A stretch of 64,000 bases of DNA from Aquimarina sp. MAR_2010_214 (GTDB taxonomy: Bacteria > Bacteroidota > Bacteroidia > Flavobacteriales > Flavobacteriaceae), in assembly GCF_002846555.1 (NCBI RefSeq), contig NZ_PJMS01000001.1, positions 4,510,501 to 4,574,500 on the forward strand. Reading direction: 5' to 3'. The notes beneath the pieces are model-generated. The model ran no database searches. It was not told the DNA's origin and was given only the letters and a program-made list of their open reading frames with translations. Of the stretch, positions 26,943-36,038 are shown one piece after another. Numbering within the stretch: the stretch's first letter is position 1; the number at the start of each line of letters is the position of its first letter. The translations under genes and the position numbers were made by a program.

Positions 26943-27881
26943 ATGAAAACAAAACACCTATTGTCCCACAAGTATACAACGCTTTTAAAATCGTTACTAT
27001 TTTTAATTACCTCATTATATCTAGTTATTGCTTGTTCCTCTGACAATAAAAATGAAGATGAATCAGAAGATGTTATTTACCTCAATATCCCTGATGTAGA
27101 ATTTGAAAAAAAACTGATAAACCTAGGAATCGATTCTGACAATGAGATTAACCACCGTATGTTAAAAGTTGATGCTGGTGAGGTGAGCAGTATAGATTTA
27201 AGTAGCTTCAATGCTAATAAAATTAGTGATCTAACAGGAATTGAAGGCTTTATAAACCTGAAAAGACTATATGCAGGAGGAAACAATCTAACAGCAATAG
27301 ATTTAAAATCCAATACGCAATTGGATACGTTAGTCCTTTCCTCAAACAATATAAAAAGTATTGATATTGGCAACAATACCGAATTGATTAAGTTAAATCT
27401 TAGCGTGAATAACCTTAGCTCAATTACTGGGTTATCTAAAGCCATTAAGTTAAAATGGTTAAGTTTATCTACTAATGTATTAGAAGAGCTAAGTGTTCAA
27501 AATGCCACGTTAACAACGTTATTTATAAGAGATAATCATATAACAACCCTGGACACTCAAGGTGCTGTAAATTTAACCACCATCTTAGCACAAATCAATA
27601 GAATCTCTAAGTTGGATCTTAGTACAAATATCCTATTGGAAACAGTAGCACTTTCAGACAACAAAATTAAGAGTATTAACCTAGAAAAAAACACTGATAT
27701 TCATACACTTCATTTTTCTAGTAATTTACTTACTGAATTCGATGTAAGTAATCTTCAAAAATTGATTTTTCTAACCATAGATAGAAACCCAAATCTATTC
27801 TGTATTAAAATAGGCCATGAACAGAACATTCCTAACCTCACAAAGGCTGATTATCAAGAATTAAATACCAATTGTAACTAG
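26943..27881 (+). CDS. Leucine-rich-repeat lipoprotein
   Basis: A 312-residue protein with a lipoprotein signal (LFLITSLYLVIAC, Cys31) followed by an acidic linker (SSDNKNEDESED). From about residue 80 onward it is built of short leucine-rich repeats of about 21 residues of the type 'L.TLVLSSNNIKSIDIGNNTEL'. This resembles LRR proteins of flavobacteria, where the repeats form a binding solenoid. It lies 18 bases before the M43 metalloprotease and is probably co-transcribed. Ligand unknown. Confidence 0.8.
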   Translation: MKTKHLLSHKYTTLLKSLLFLITSLYLVIACSSDNKNEDESEDVIYLNIPDVEFEKKLINLGIDSDNEINHRMLKVDAGEVSSIDLSSFNANKISDLTGIEGFINLKRLYAGGNNLTAIDLKSNTQLDTLVLSSNNIKSIDIGNNTELIKLNLSVNNLSSITGLSKAIKLKWLSLSTNVLEELSVQNATLTTLFIRDNHITTLDTQGAVNLTTILAQINRISKLDLSTNILLETVALSDNKIKSINLEKNTDIHTLHFSSNLLTEFDVSNLQKLIFLTIDRNPNLFCIKIGHEQNIPNLTKADYQELNTNCN

Positions 27882-27899
27882 TTTATAAAAACATATCCA

Positions 27900-28832
27900 A
27901 TGACCAGGTCTACCACTATTTTAACCTTCCTTTTTTCTATACTTTTTTTTAATGCTTGTGACAAAACTAATGTACCTACTCTTCCTGAAGAACCAACGAA
28001 TGTTCCTCCTGAAGAAATAATTTCAATTCCGGTAGTAATTCATGTGATTAACTACAGTCCAGATCCATTTGTGATTAGCGATGAAAAAATACATTCTCAG
28101 ATCGATGTATTAAATCAAGATTTTAGAAAGCTAAATCCCGATCATATAAACACGCCTGACGAGTTTAAGCATTTAGTAGCCGATGTAGGTATCGAATTTA
28201 AATTGGCAACCATAGACCCTAACGGAAACCCGACTACTGGTATAATTAGAACCGAAAGTATGGTTATTGCCTCTGATGGACATGAGGACATAGAAAATAT
28301 TGAAGAGCGTTCATTATATTTTTCTGATAAAGGTGGGCAAGATGCCTGGCCAAACGATACATATCTAAATATTTGGATAGCTGATTATTCAAATCGTTTA
28401 GGTAATTTAGCACTTCCCGGATATGCTAATCCTCCTGAATCTGACCCAAGAATCGACGGGGTAGTTATGGATCCAAGAGTATTTGGAACTCTGGAACCTT
28501 TGGCTGATGGTCATAAGTTTGGAAGAACTGCTACTCATGAAATTGGGCATTGGTTACATCTTAAACATATTTTTGCAAAAGACAAAGATTGTGTATCTTC
28601 TGATCTAGTAGAAGATACACCTTCACAATATGAATCAAGAACAGGCCATCCTGTTCATCCTCAAATTTCTTGCAACAGTAATGATATGTTCATGAATTTT
28701 ATGGATTATGTACATGATGATGCTATGTTTATGTTTACCAAAGGACAAAAAGAGCGAATGCGCGAATTGTTTAATGAAGGAGGTGCAAGACGAAAGTTAT
28801 ACCTTAATAATAAATCTAATTATAAAAATTAA
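27900..28832 (+). CDS. M43-family (pappalysin-like) zinc metalloprotease lipoprotein
   Basis: A 310-residue protein with a lipoprotein signal (ILFFNAC, Cys20). The zinc site is HEIGHWLHLKH with His213, Glu214 and His217, and the third His follows in the metzincin spacing. The Met-turn appears as FMNFMDYVHDD. The N-terminal part (IPVVIHVINYSPDP, IDVLNQDFRKLNPD) is characteristic of family M43. Such enzymes cleave extracellular or host proteins. The distance to the LRR gene is 18 bases, so both probably act on the cell surface. Confidence 0.9.
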   Translation: MTRSTTILTFLFSILFFNACDKTNVPTLPEEPTNVPPEEIISIPVVIHVINYSPDPFVISDEKIHSQIDVLNQDFRKLNPDHINTPDEFKHLVADVGIEFKLATIDPNGNPTTGIIRTESMVIASDGHEDIENIEERSLYFSDKGGQDAWPNDTYLNIWIADYSNRLGNLALPGYANPPESDPRIDGVVMDPRVFGTLEPLADGHKFGRTATHEIGHWLHLKHIFAKDKDCVSSDLVEDTPSQYESRTGHPVHPQISCNSNDMFMNFMDYVHDDAMFMFTKGQKERMRELFNEGGARRKLYLNNKSNYKN

Positions 28833-28836
28833 GAAA

Positions 28837-29403
28837 ATGATTAATGATATTTATTTTCAAAAGTTTCCTCAGTTAGAAAGTGAAAGGCTCATATTTAGAG
28901 AAATTATGATGAGTGATGCTTCAGATATCCAGAATATTCGAACAGATAAAAATGTGATGAAGTATATGGATTCAAATCCTCATTCAACGTTACAAGATTC
29001 TAAAAGTTTTATTTCAAAAAACATAGAAACCTATACAAAAGGAAATGGACTATTTTGGGCTATTATAGAAAAATCAACAAACACATTTATTGGTGATTTT
29101 GCATATTGGAAAATACTTATAGAAAATCATAGAGCCGAGATAGGATATACATTAAAACCTCAATTTTGGGGTAAAGGTTTTATGAAAGAAACTATGGTTG
29201 AACTCATTAAATTTGGATTTACTCATTTAAACCTACATAGTATTGAAGCTAATGTTAATCCTGAAAATGAAAGCTCTAAGAAGCTTTTGTACAGAGTAGG
29301 ATTTAGAAAAGAAGGGTATTTTAAAGAAAATTATTATTTCGATGGAAAATATCTAGACAGCGAGATTTTTTCATTATTGGAAGTAGATTTTAAATACTCA
29401 TAA
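28837..29403 (+). CDS. GNAT acetyltransferase, RimJ/RimL type
   Basis: The ATG at 28837, four bases after the stop of the metalloprotease, is chosen. A longer frame from 28708 would overlap that gene out of frame and lacks family similarity. The 188-residue product reads LESERLIFREIMMSDASDI, GYTLKPQFWGKGFMKETM (acetyl-CoA binding loop) and VNPENESSKKLLYRVGFRKEG. This is typical of RimJ/RimL-like ribosomal-protein or small-molecule N-acetyltransferases. The exact substrate cannot be told. Confidence 0.85.
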   Translation: MINDIYFQKFPQLESERLIFREIMMSDASDIQNIRTDKNVMKYMDSNPHSTLQDSKSFISKNIETYTKGNGLFWAIIEKSTNTFIGDFAYWKILIENHRAEIGYTLKPQFWGKGFMKETMVELIKFGFTHLNLHSIEANVNPENESSKKLLYRVGFRKEGYFKENYYFDGKYLDSEIFSLLEVDFKYS

Positions 29404-29656
29404 ATATTTTAGGAGTAATATAGTATCCATAGAAAAAATAGTACAATTTTTAAACTATATCAACTCAAAAAGATAGTACATTTAGACTAACTAAACCTAT
29501 TGTGCATTTAAAAATTAATAGCATAAAAATTCGTCAATTCGAGTGCTTCGACCAAAGGAAGAAGTATATCGAGAATAGAATTTCGAATTAAAAAACCTCA
29601 AATTCACAACGGGTTAACTAATCATTATTAAAACACGCAGTATATAAAAAGAGTAT

Positions 29657-30256
29657 ATGAGTCAACTTCTTTATAAAAACATTTTAGAAAAAACTACTAT
29701 TACCGAAGCTGAGTTTGAAGAATTTTTAACTCAAACGAAGTCAATTGTGGTGAACAAAAATGAGCATTTCTTAAACGAAGGTGAAATGGCTAATTATATT
29801 GCTTTTGTAGTTTCAGGTGGACTATACTCATATTCAATTGATGAAAAAGGAGAAAAAAATGTAGTACAAATTGCTTTAGAAAATTATTGGATAGCTGATT
29901 TGTACAGTTTCCTTTCTGGAGAACCCTCAAAATTAAATATCGAAGCAATTGTAGAAACCAAACTCATTATTATAAACAAAGATAATTTTGAAAAGACCTG
30001 TGATACCATTCCCGCTTTTGAACGTTTTCAGAGGCTTCTTATCCAAAAAGCTTATATAAGCACTTTACAACGTATTTCTGGGTTTACAAGTAAATCTGCA
30101 CCACAGCGCTATTTAGAACTCGTAACAGAGCACCCCGAAATTATTCAAAAAGTACCACAGTTATTAATTGCTTCTTATTTAGGTATAAAACCTCAGTCGT
30201 TAAGCCGTATTCGTAAACAAATCTTCAATAAAAATAGCACCTCTAACATTAGTTAA
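29657..30256 (+). CDS. Crp/Fnr-family transcriptional regulator
   Basis: A 199-residue protein with a cyclic-nucleotide-binding-type domain (FLNEGEMANYIAFVVSGGLYSYSIDEKGEKN) and a C-terminal HTH (QLLIASYLGIKPQSLSRIRKQI). The promoter block of the next operon (30253-30300) overlaps its last codon, so this protein is the best candidate for controlling that operon. No Cys cluster for an iron-sulfur centre is present. Similar regulators often stand before YceI or AhpD-like genes in Bacteroidetes. Confidence 0.85.
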   Translation: MSQLLYKNILEKTTITEAEFEEFLTQTKSIVVNKNEHFLNEGEMANYIAFVVSGGLYSYSIDEKGEKNVVQIALENYWIADLYSFLSGEPSKLNIEAIVETKLIIINKDNFEKTCDTIPAFERFQRLLIQKAYISTLQRISGFTSKSAPQRYLELVTEHPEIIQKVPQLLIASYLGIKPQSLSRIRKQIFNKNSTSNIS

Positions 30257-30300
30257 CCTAAGTGAATGCATAGCTTTTAGTCTTGTTACATCTTTGTAGT
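30253..30300 (+). promoter_or_regulatory. Promoter/operator block of the SnoaL-YceI-AhpD operon
   Basis: TTAACCTAAGTGAATGCAT at 30253-30271 and TACATCTTTGT at 30287-30297 repeat the block at 24301-24345 with identical spacing. The next start codon is 26 bases downstream, so the transcript leader would be short. The first element starts inside the stop codon of the Crp/Fnr gene. Confidence 0.65.
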
Positions 30301-30322
30301 ATTATTAATAAAAAAGATACTC

Positions 30323-30691
30323 ATGATAGAAGTAACAAAAACAAGTGTAAAAGAACAAGTCGTGGCTCTTAATGCCATGATCCAAAACGGTCAAATTTTA
30401 GAAGCATTCGAAGAATTTTATGCAAATGATGTAATCATGCAAGAAAATGAGAATCCTCCTACATTTGGTAAAGATGCAAATAGAGAATTAGAAGAAGCTT
30501 TTGTAAGTAACATCACTCAGTTTAGAAATGCAGAAGTAAAAAGCGTATTGATCAATGACAACATTTCTGTTGTACAATGGGCTTTTGATTTTGATCATAA
30601 AGAATGGGGGACCAGAAATTATCTTCAATTGGCTATACAACGCTGGGAAAACGGCCAGATCATCAACGAAAAATTCTATTACACAAACTAA
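30323..30691 (+). CDS. SnoaL/NTF2-like protein
   Basis: A 122-residue single-domain protein of the nuclear transport factor 2/SnoaL type (VVALNAMIQNGQILEAFEEFYANDVIMQENENPPTFGKDA ... VVQWAFDFDHKEWG). This cone-shaped fold binds small molecules or catalyses isomerase-like reactions; the role here is unknown. It is the first gene of an operon with a YceI-like and an AhpD-like protein, which hints at detoxification or redox stress. Confidence 0.82.
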   Translation: MIEVTKTSVKEQVVALNAMIQNGQILEAFEEFYANDVIMQENENPPTFGKDANRELEEAFVSNITQFRNAEVKSVLINDNISVVQWAFDFDHKEWGTRNYLQLAIQRWENGQIINEKFYYTN

Positions 30692-30716
30692 ATAAACATA
30701 TCTAAATAATTTAAAA

Positions 30717-31316
30717 ATGAAGAAATTAGCAATAGTAATCGCATTTATAGCGACAACATATTCATTTGCACAAAAAACTACATGGAATGTAGATGCGAGT
30801 CATTCAAAAGTTAGCTTTTCGGTTTCACATTTAGTAATCTCTGAAGTTGACGGAAACTTTAACTCATTTAACGGAAGTTTTATAAGTAATAAGGATGATT
30901 TCTCAGACGCCAAAATTACTTTTGATATCGACGCTAACTCTATTAATACAGAAAATGCTAAAAGAGATGGTCATCTAAAATCAGAAGATTTCTTTTATGT
31001 CGAGAAGTACCCTAAGATCACTTTTAAAAGTACATCTTTTAAAAAGAAAAGTAAAAATAAATATCAATTAAAAGGAAATTTAACCATGCGAGGCATAACA
31101 AAAAAAGTAACATTAGATGTTTCTCATGGTGGAATTATAGCTAACGATGGTTTTGGAAATACCAAAGCTGGATTTAAGGCTACCGGAACTATAAATAGAA
31201 CTGATTTTGGGGTTGCCTGGAATGCAAAGACAGAACATGGAGGTATGGTTGTAGGTGAAGATATTGAGATAACTATAAAACTAGAACTCGTAAAGAAAGA
31301 TCCCAATGTAAACTAA
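30717..31316 (+). CDS. YceI-family periplasmic protein
   Basis: A 199-residue protein with a signal peptide (KKLAIVIAFIATTYSFAQ) and the YceI fold: TTWNVDASHSKVSFSVSHLVISEVDGNF, then AKITFDIDANSINTENAKRDGHL, and ITKKVTLDV near the middle. YceI proteins are lipocalin-like and bind polyisoprenoid or amphiphilic molecules. It lies 25 bases after the SnoaL-like gene and is followed by the AhpD-like gene, giving a small stress-type operon. Confidence 0.9.
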   Translation: MKKLAIVIAFIATTYSFAQKTTWNVDASHSKVSFSVSHLVISEVDGNFNSFNGSFISNKDDFSDAKITFDIDANSINTENAKRDGHLKSEDFFYVEKYPKITFKSTSFKKKSKNKYQLKGNLTMRGITKKVTLDVSHGGIIANDGFGNTKAGFKATGTINRTDFGVAWNAKTEHGGMVVGEDIEITIKLELVKKDPNVN

Positions 31317-31371
31317 ATACATTACTATCTTTCTCTAAACTCGTTACAATGACTAAAAAAAGGCAATAATT

Positions 31372-31812
31372 ATGAATAAAGACCCACGTATTAATGTACT
31401 AGATTTAGAACCTAATGCGTATAAAGCTATGCTTGCTATGGAACAATATCTAGCAGATATCAATATAGCTCCTCAATTAAAAGAGTTGATCAAAATTAGA
31501 GCTTCATATATAAATGGTTGCGCCTACTGCATAGATATGCATACTGTAGAGGCACAAAAAATAAATATTGAAGCACGTAAGCTTTTTGCTCTAGCTGTAT
31601 GGAAAGAATCTACATTATTTAGTGGAGAAGAACGCGCAGCTTTAGCGCTAACTGATGAGATTACTAGAATAGCAGAAAATGGCGTTTCTAGTAAGGTGTA
31701 TAATACTGTTAATGATTATTTTGATGAACATCAAATTGCGCAACTTATTATGCTCATTGTAAGTATTAATTCCTGGAATAGAATTGCCGTTGCTACCAAA
31801 ATGGAGTTTTGA
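31372..31812 (+). CDS. Carboxymuconolactone decarboxylase / AhpD-like protein
   Basis: A 146-residue protein with the AhpD-type redox motif Cys50-x-x-Cys53 and His57 in NGCAYCIDMHTVEAQK, plus the upstream helix (LKELIKIRAS). These proteins act as peroxidase partners or antioxidant enzymes. It closes the SnoaL-YceI operon and is followed by a strong terminator at 31832-31863. Substrate not determined. Confidence 0.9.
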   Translation: MNKDPRINVLDLEPNAYKAMLAMEQYLADINIAPQLKELIKIRASYINGCAYCIDMHTVEAQKINIEARKLFALAVWKESTLFSGEERAALALTDEITRIAENGVSSKVYNTVNDYFDEHQIAQLIMLIVSINSWNRIAVATKMEF

Positions 31813-31831
31813 AAACGAGCAGTATATATAC

Positions 31832-31863
31832 AAAAGACCGAACTATGTTCGGTCTTTTTTTTT
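31832..31863 (+). terminator. Rho-independent terminator
   Basis: AAAGACCGAAC-tat-GTTCGGTCTTT followed by a run of T. A perfect 11-bp stem with a 3-base loop lies 19 bases after the AhpD-like gene, so the SnoaL-YceI-AhpD operon ends here. Confidence 0.9.
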
Positions 31864-32195
31864 GAATTAAATCTACTTGGTATATGCTGTTTTTATGGCA
31901 CTCTCAAAAAACAGAGAAGTTTCAATGTATAGAATGTTTATACTACAACCTACTCATTTTCTCATAACACATTAAAAGGTCTATTTTATGAATTAAAAGG
32001 GATATAACCCCATTTCGACAAAAAGTGATTTTAATACATATGTTTAGTTTTTTTATTTGTCTCACAAATCAGTCAGTGCATTAAATTGGTTGTATCTCTT
32101 ATCAGTATTTCATAGTTGAAATAAACTAAATCAAAAAAGGAGAAACACATGTATTGTTTGATAAAGTATAAATCATGTTTAACAAAAATAACAAT
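31864..32195. other. Intergenic region without recognisable features
   Basis: AT-rich DNA between the terminator and the CocE-like gene. I see no gene or repeat. The promoter of the downstream gene is expected near the end of this stretch but is not clear. Confidence 0.4.
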
Positions 32196-33962
32196 ATGAA
32201 ATCTAACTTTTTTGCTTTAATTTTTATGTTACTCTTTTTTATAAGTTGTAATGATGATGATGATTTTATTTCTACTCCAACTCCTGATCCCATATCACTT
32301 TCTACAAAATTCTCTCAATATGTGACAGTTTCTGATGGTACAAGGCTAGCAGTAACGGTTTATTTACCAAAAGACTTAACAAGTGATGACGAAGTGCCAA
32401 CTATCTTTATAAATACAAGATATGGTAGAGAGAGTGAAGCCAGGATGCAAAGTTTTTTTACAGAATCAGGATATGCCTTAGTTGTTGTCGACGCCCGTGG
32501 TTCTTCTGCCTCTTTTGGTGTTAGACCAGGAGAATACTCTCCACAAGAAGTTTCTGATATTAAAGACATATTAGACTGGCTCGTAGATCAAGAATGGTCC
32601 GACGGAAATATTGGTTCTTATGGCGTATCATATTCGGGTACATCAGCTGAGTTATTGGCTGCAACGCAACATCCGGCTGTTAAAGCTGTTATTCCTGGTT
32701 GGTCTGACTTTGATATTTACGACAGCCCTGCTCGACCTTATGGAGCCATTTCTTCTGGTTTTATTTCCCTGTGGAGCGATTTAGTAGACAAAATTGATAA
32801 TGGATTACAAGCAACTCCTGTAGATAATGATGCAGATAAATCTCTTATGAAAGAGGCCATTGCAATGCATAGTCAAAATCCAAATGTTTTTGATTTTGTT
32901 TTCAATAATAGTTTTAAAGACTCAAAAAACAAAGGTACATATAGTCATCTAGAATCGTCTCCCCTATACTGGAAAGAGAAAATCGAAGCATCTAATGTAC
33001 CGATGTTAGTTTTTGCAAGTTGGCTCGATGCGGGTTCTGCTGATGGGGCTATTAAACGTTTTCAATATTTTAGTAACTCACAAAAAGTTATTTTAATGGC
33101 TGATGATCATGGCGCTGAGTCTCATGCAAGCCCATATATTGTCTCAGATAAATTGATTTCACCTTCTATGAGTTTTGAGAAAATAATGCAACTACATCTC
33201 GATTTCTTTGACACATACTTAAAGGGAATAGACAAAGGAGTACATGCATGGCCCAATGTATTGTATTACAATTTTGGTGAGGAAACCTATTTAAGTAGTG
33301 ATGTATGGCCACCACAAGGAGTCAATCAAGAACGATTTTACTTTAAAAACAATTTTGAGCTGCATCAGACCATACCAACAGATTTAACAGGAAAAGATCA
33401 ATATGCTGTTGATTTTACAACATCTACTGGCGAAGCAAACAGATGGCTTGGTCAAATCAACGATGGGATTATGGGGCTACATGATCGAGGTGATATGGAT
33501 TCAAAAATGCTCACCTACACCACCAAACCACTTTCTCAAGATGTACAAATTTCTGGCACGCCTGTTATCTCATTACAAATGTCGTCTACTCATGAAGAAG
33601 GATTGGTCTTGGTCTATTTAGAAGATGTTGATGAAAACGGACAAAGTAGATATATTACAGAAGGCGGTCTAAATTTAATTCATGAAAAAGAAAATACCAA
33701 CCCATATTTCAATCAATCAATCCCTTTTCATTCGTTTTTAGAAGCTGATGCATCTACTATGCCAATAAATCAAATTGTAGAAGTTAACTTTCAACTTTTG
33801 CCTACATCTGTAAAGATAAAAGCAGGGCATCGTATTAGAATTGCTATTGCAGGAGCAGATAATAATACTTTTGACCGAATTCCTAAGAATGGTGATCCAG
33901 AGTGGACATTCTATAGAAATAAAGGAAGTAATTCTTTTATTGATTTACCGATTGTACACTAA
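32196..33962 (+). CDS. CocE/NonD (X-Pro dipeptidyl-peptidase S15-like) hydrolase lipoprotein
   Basis: The ATG at 32196 opens directly on a lipoprotein signal (FMLLFFISC, Cys18) and is preferred over the ATG at 32175. The 588-residue protein has the alpha/beta-hydrolase core of the CocE/NonD family: VVVDARGSSASFG, GSYGVSYSGTSAE (nucleophile Ser145), an Asp in WLDAGSADG and a His in DDHGAESH. The C-terminal jelly-roll is also present (VEVNFQLLPTSVKIKAGHRIRIAIAGAD). An acidic NDDDD after the lipid Cys fits surface export. It probably cleaves esters, amides or X-Pro peptides. Confidence 0.9.
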   Translation: MKSNFFALIFMLLFFISCNDDDDFISTPTPDPISLSTKFSQYVTVSDGTRLAVTVYLPKDLTSDDEVPTIFINTRYGRESEARMQSFFTESGYALVVVDARGSSASFGVRPGEYSPQEVSDIKDILDWLVDQEWSDGNIGSYGVSYSGTSAELLAATQHPAVKAVIPGWSDFDIYDSPARPYGAISSGFISLWSDLVDKIDNGLQATPVDNDADKSLMKEAIAMHSQNPNVFDFVFNNSFKDSKNKGTYSHLESSPLYWKEKIEASNVPMLVFASWLDAGSADGAIKRFQYFSNSQKVILMADDHGAESHASPYIVSDKLISPSMSFEKIMQLHLDFFDTYLKGIDKGVHAWPNVLYYNFGEETYLSSDVWPPQGVNQERFYFKNNFELHQTIPTDLTGKDQYAVDFTTSTGEANRWLGQINDGIMGLHDRGDMDSKMLTYTTKPLSQDVQISGTPVISLQMSSTHEEGLVLVYLEDVDENGQSRYITEGGLNLIHEKENTNPYFNQSIPFHSFLEADASTMPINQIVEVNFQLLPTSVKIKAGHRIRIAIAGADNNTFDRIPKNGDPEWTFYRNKGSNSFIDLPIVH

Positions 33963-33984
33963 TTGTTTCTTTCAAATTAATTTA

Positions 33985-34049
33985 ATACCATTCCTCAAAT
34001 GGTATAAGTAATAAATTAGTCATAATTGAAGAACAATTATGGCTAATTT
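33985..34049. repeat. Two consecutive hairpins
   Basis: ATACCATT / AATGGTAT (33985-33992, 33998-34005), then a longer stem with arms 34013-34027 and 34035-34049 with one mismatch and a 7-base loop. No T run follows the second. They may end the upstream transcript or structure the leader of the kinase gene at 34132. Confidence 0.5.
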
Positions 34050-34131
34050 GATTACAAAAGCTTTGTTGTTTATGGTGTATAAAGAACTATTTTTGAATTA
34101 GTAATAACCTGTTATTTACAATTACTGTCAA

Positions 34132-35154
34132 GTGAAAGAAAAAAAACCTGCCCTTTACCAGCTTAAGAGGACCGATAAAATTATCTTTATTATATTTTTT
34201 ATAATCTTTTCTTTATTACCAATTCTAACTGATGATGATAGAAATAAAGAACCTGAAATATATCCTATATGGATAGTTCTATCAATTGATGCAATCGTCC
34301 TGGTTTATTTAATTGCTTTTAAATGGTTAAAAGAGTTCAAAAACAAATACTATCTTATTCTTTTACTAAAGATATTTGCCATTACCCTCCTCCTACTTGT
34401 TCCGCAAATATTTATTTATAATTTATTATTTGAAGCCAAATTAATTGTTAGTCAGCATGAATTTTTTGTTGATGTATTAAGTTTACTGCTCTATATCTTA
34501 ATTATAAGCAGTATTCTATTTGGTCTTATTATGTTTAATAAAAATATTGAAGTTCAAATTAAATTACTTAAAAATGAAAGTACACGAAAATCTAATGAAC
34601 TAAGAGTCTTAAAAAGTCAAATTGATCCTCATTTTCTTTTTAATAATCTAAACACCTTAGACGCCCTCATTGATACTGATGTTAAAAAAGCTAAACCTTA
34701 TATAGAGCGACTAGCAAAACTGTATCAATACTTACTTGCAACTATAGATGAAGATACTGTGTCCTTAAATGAAGAAATAGATTTTGCCAAAGATTATATC
34801 TATCTTATCAAAGAACGATTTGGCAATGATTACCAATTTCAAATTATAAATCAATGTAAAAAAGATGAAGATAAATTGATTCCTCCCTGTGCAATTCAAA
34901 CTGCATTTGAAAATATCATAAAGCATAATAATGCATCGAAACAAAATCCTATTACTATCAAAATAATTATTGAAGATGAGCATGTTGCAATCAGTAACAA
35001 TATAAGTTTAAAGACAAACCCCGTAAAATCTTTTGGTATAGGCCTAAATAACCTACAATCACGTTACAAGATACTATGTAATAGAACTATTGAAGTAGCA
35101 ATAGATGATCACTATACAATAACCTTACCTCTTATTCAGAAATTAACGCAATAA
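34132..35154 (+). CDS. LytS/YehU-type sensor histidine kinase
   Basis: A 340-residue kinase that begins at a GTG; no ATG fits the same N-terminus. Four membrane segments lie in the first 145 residues (IIFIIFFIIFSLLP, WIVLSIDAIVLVYLIAF, ILLLKIFAITLLLLVPQIFIYN, LLLYILIISSILFGLIMF). The kinase domain starts with SQIDPHFLFNNLNTLD (phospho-accepting His167) and has FGIGLNNLQSRY near the end. It is followed four bases later by its LytTR partner. Signal unknown. Confidence 0.9.
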   Translation: MKEKKPALYQLKRTDKIIFIIFFIIFSLLPILTDDDRNKEPEIYPIWIVLSIDAIVLVYLIAFKWLKEFKNKYYLILLLKIFAITLLLLVPQIFIYNLLFEAKLIVSQHEFFVDVLSLLLYILIISSILFGLIMFNKNIEVQIKLLKNESTRKSNELRVLKSQIDPHFLFNNLNTLDALIDTDVKKAKPYIERLAKLYQYLLATIDEDTVSLNEEIDFAKDYIYLIKERFGNDYQFQIINQCKKDEDKLIPPCAIQTAFENIIKHNNASKQNPITIKIIIEDEHVAISNNISLKTNPVKSFGIGLNNLQSRYKILCNRTIEVAIDDHYTITLPLIQKLTQ

Positions 35155-35158
35155 AAAC

Positions 35159-35926
35159 ATGAAAGTTATACTATTAGAAGATGAAATTCCTGCATTCAAT
35201 AAACTTTCAAAATACTTATTAGACCACAATTCTGAAGTCAAAATCTTAGGATGGTTTAGATCTTTAGAAAATGCATTTGAAGAAAAAGAACTTTTTGCTC
35301 AATGTGATTTGATCCTATCAGATATTAAGCTCTTAGATGGAAGTAGTTTTGAATTATTTCACCAATTAGAGGTAAACTGCCCTATCATTTTTTGTACTGC
35401 GTATAATAAATATATGGAAGATGCTTTTGAAACGAATGGAATTGCATATTTGGTTAAACCTTATTCACAAGAAAGCTTTAATAAAGCCATGTATAAATAT
35501 GATCAATTATTTAAAAAGTCCAACCTGACACAATTGAACATGGATGCTTTTGGTATGATAGAGCAAATGTTACATAAAAGTATTAAAAACTATAAGCAAC
35601 GCTTTAGCATTAAAAAGGAAAACGGTATCATCGTTAAACCAGTTGCAGATATTATATTTTTCAAAGCATTGGGAGATTTCTGTTCTCTTGTCGATATCCA
35701 TAAAGAAAAGCACAATATCAGTTATAAAATATCCAACTTAGAACAATTACTCGATCCTCAACACTTTTTTCGAATCAACAGGAGCGAAATTGTCAATATC
35801 GCTTTTATTAAAAAGGTTGAACCCTATTTCAAAAATAAAATGCAAATTATTTTATCAGATAAAACTGTTCTTACCACAAGTGGTTCTCGAACACCTGAGT
35901 TCAGATTATGGCTAGATGGAAAATAA
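35159..35926 (+). CDS. LytTR-family response regulator
   Basis: A 255-residue regulator with a receiver domain (acceptor Asp55 in LILSDIKLLDGSS, Thr in IIFCTAYNKY, Lys in YLVKPYSQESF) and a C-terminal LytTR DNA-binding domain (VADIIFFKALGDFCSLV, HFFRINRSEIVNIAFIKKVEPYF). It is the partner of the preceding LytS-type kinase. No target operator is visible. Confidence 0.9.
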   Translation: MKVILLEDEIPAFNKLSKYLLDHNSEVKILGWFRSLENAFEEKELFAQCDLILSDIKLLDGSSFELFHQLEVNCPIIFCTAYNKYMEDAFETNGIAYLVKPYSQESFNKAMYKYDQLFKKSNLTQLNMDAFGMIEQMLHKSIKNYKQRFSIKKENGIIVKPVADIIFFKALGDFCSLVDIHKEKHNISYKISNLEQLLDPQHFFRINRSEIVNIAFIKKVEPYFKNKMQIILSDKTVLTTSGSRTPEFRLWLDGK

Positions 35927-36038
35927 TACCATTTCTCAAATGAAATTACCTACTAAACTATATTTCTACTGAAAACAATAGATTTTGTATCAAGATGTAA
36001 TACGAATAAACTCTCTACAAGAGGTAGTAGTTTGTTTA

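Noticed and set aside
26852-27043. Frame of 63 codons before the LRR gene
   Set aside because: It overlaps the start of the LRR lipoprotein in another frame and has no signal or domain.
28708-28836. Longer start for the GNAT acetyltransferase
   Set aside because: It would overlap the metalloprotease gene out of frame, and the extra residues do not resemble the family. The ATG at 28837 fits.
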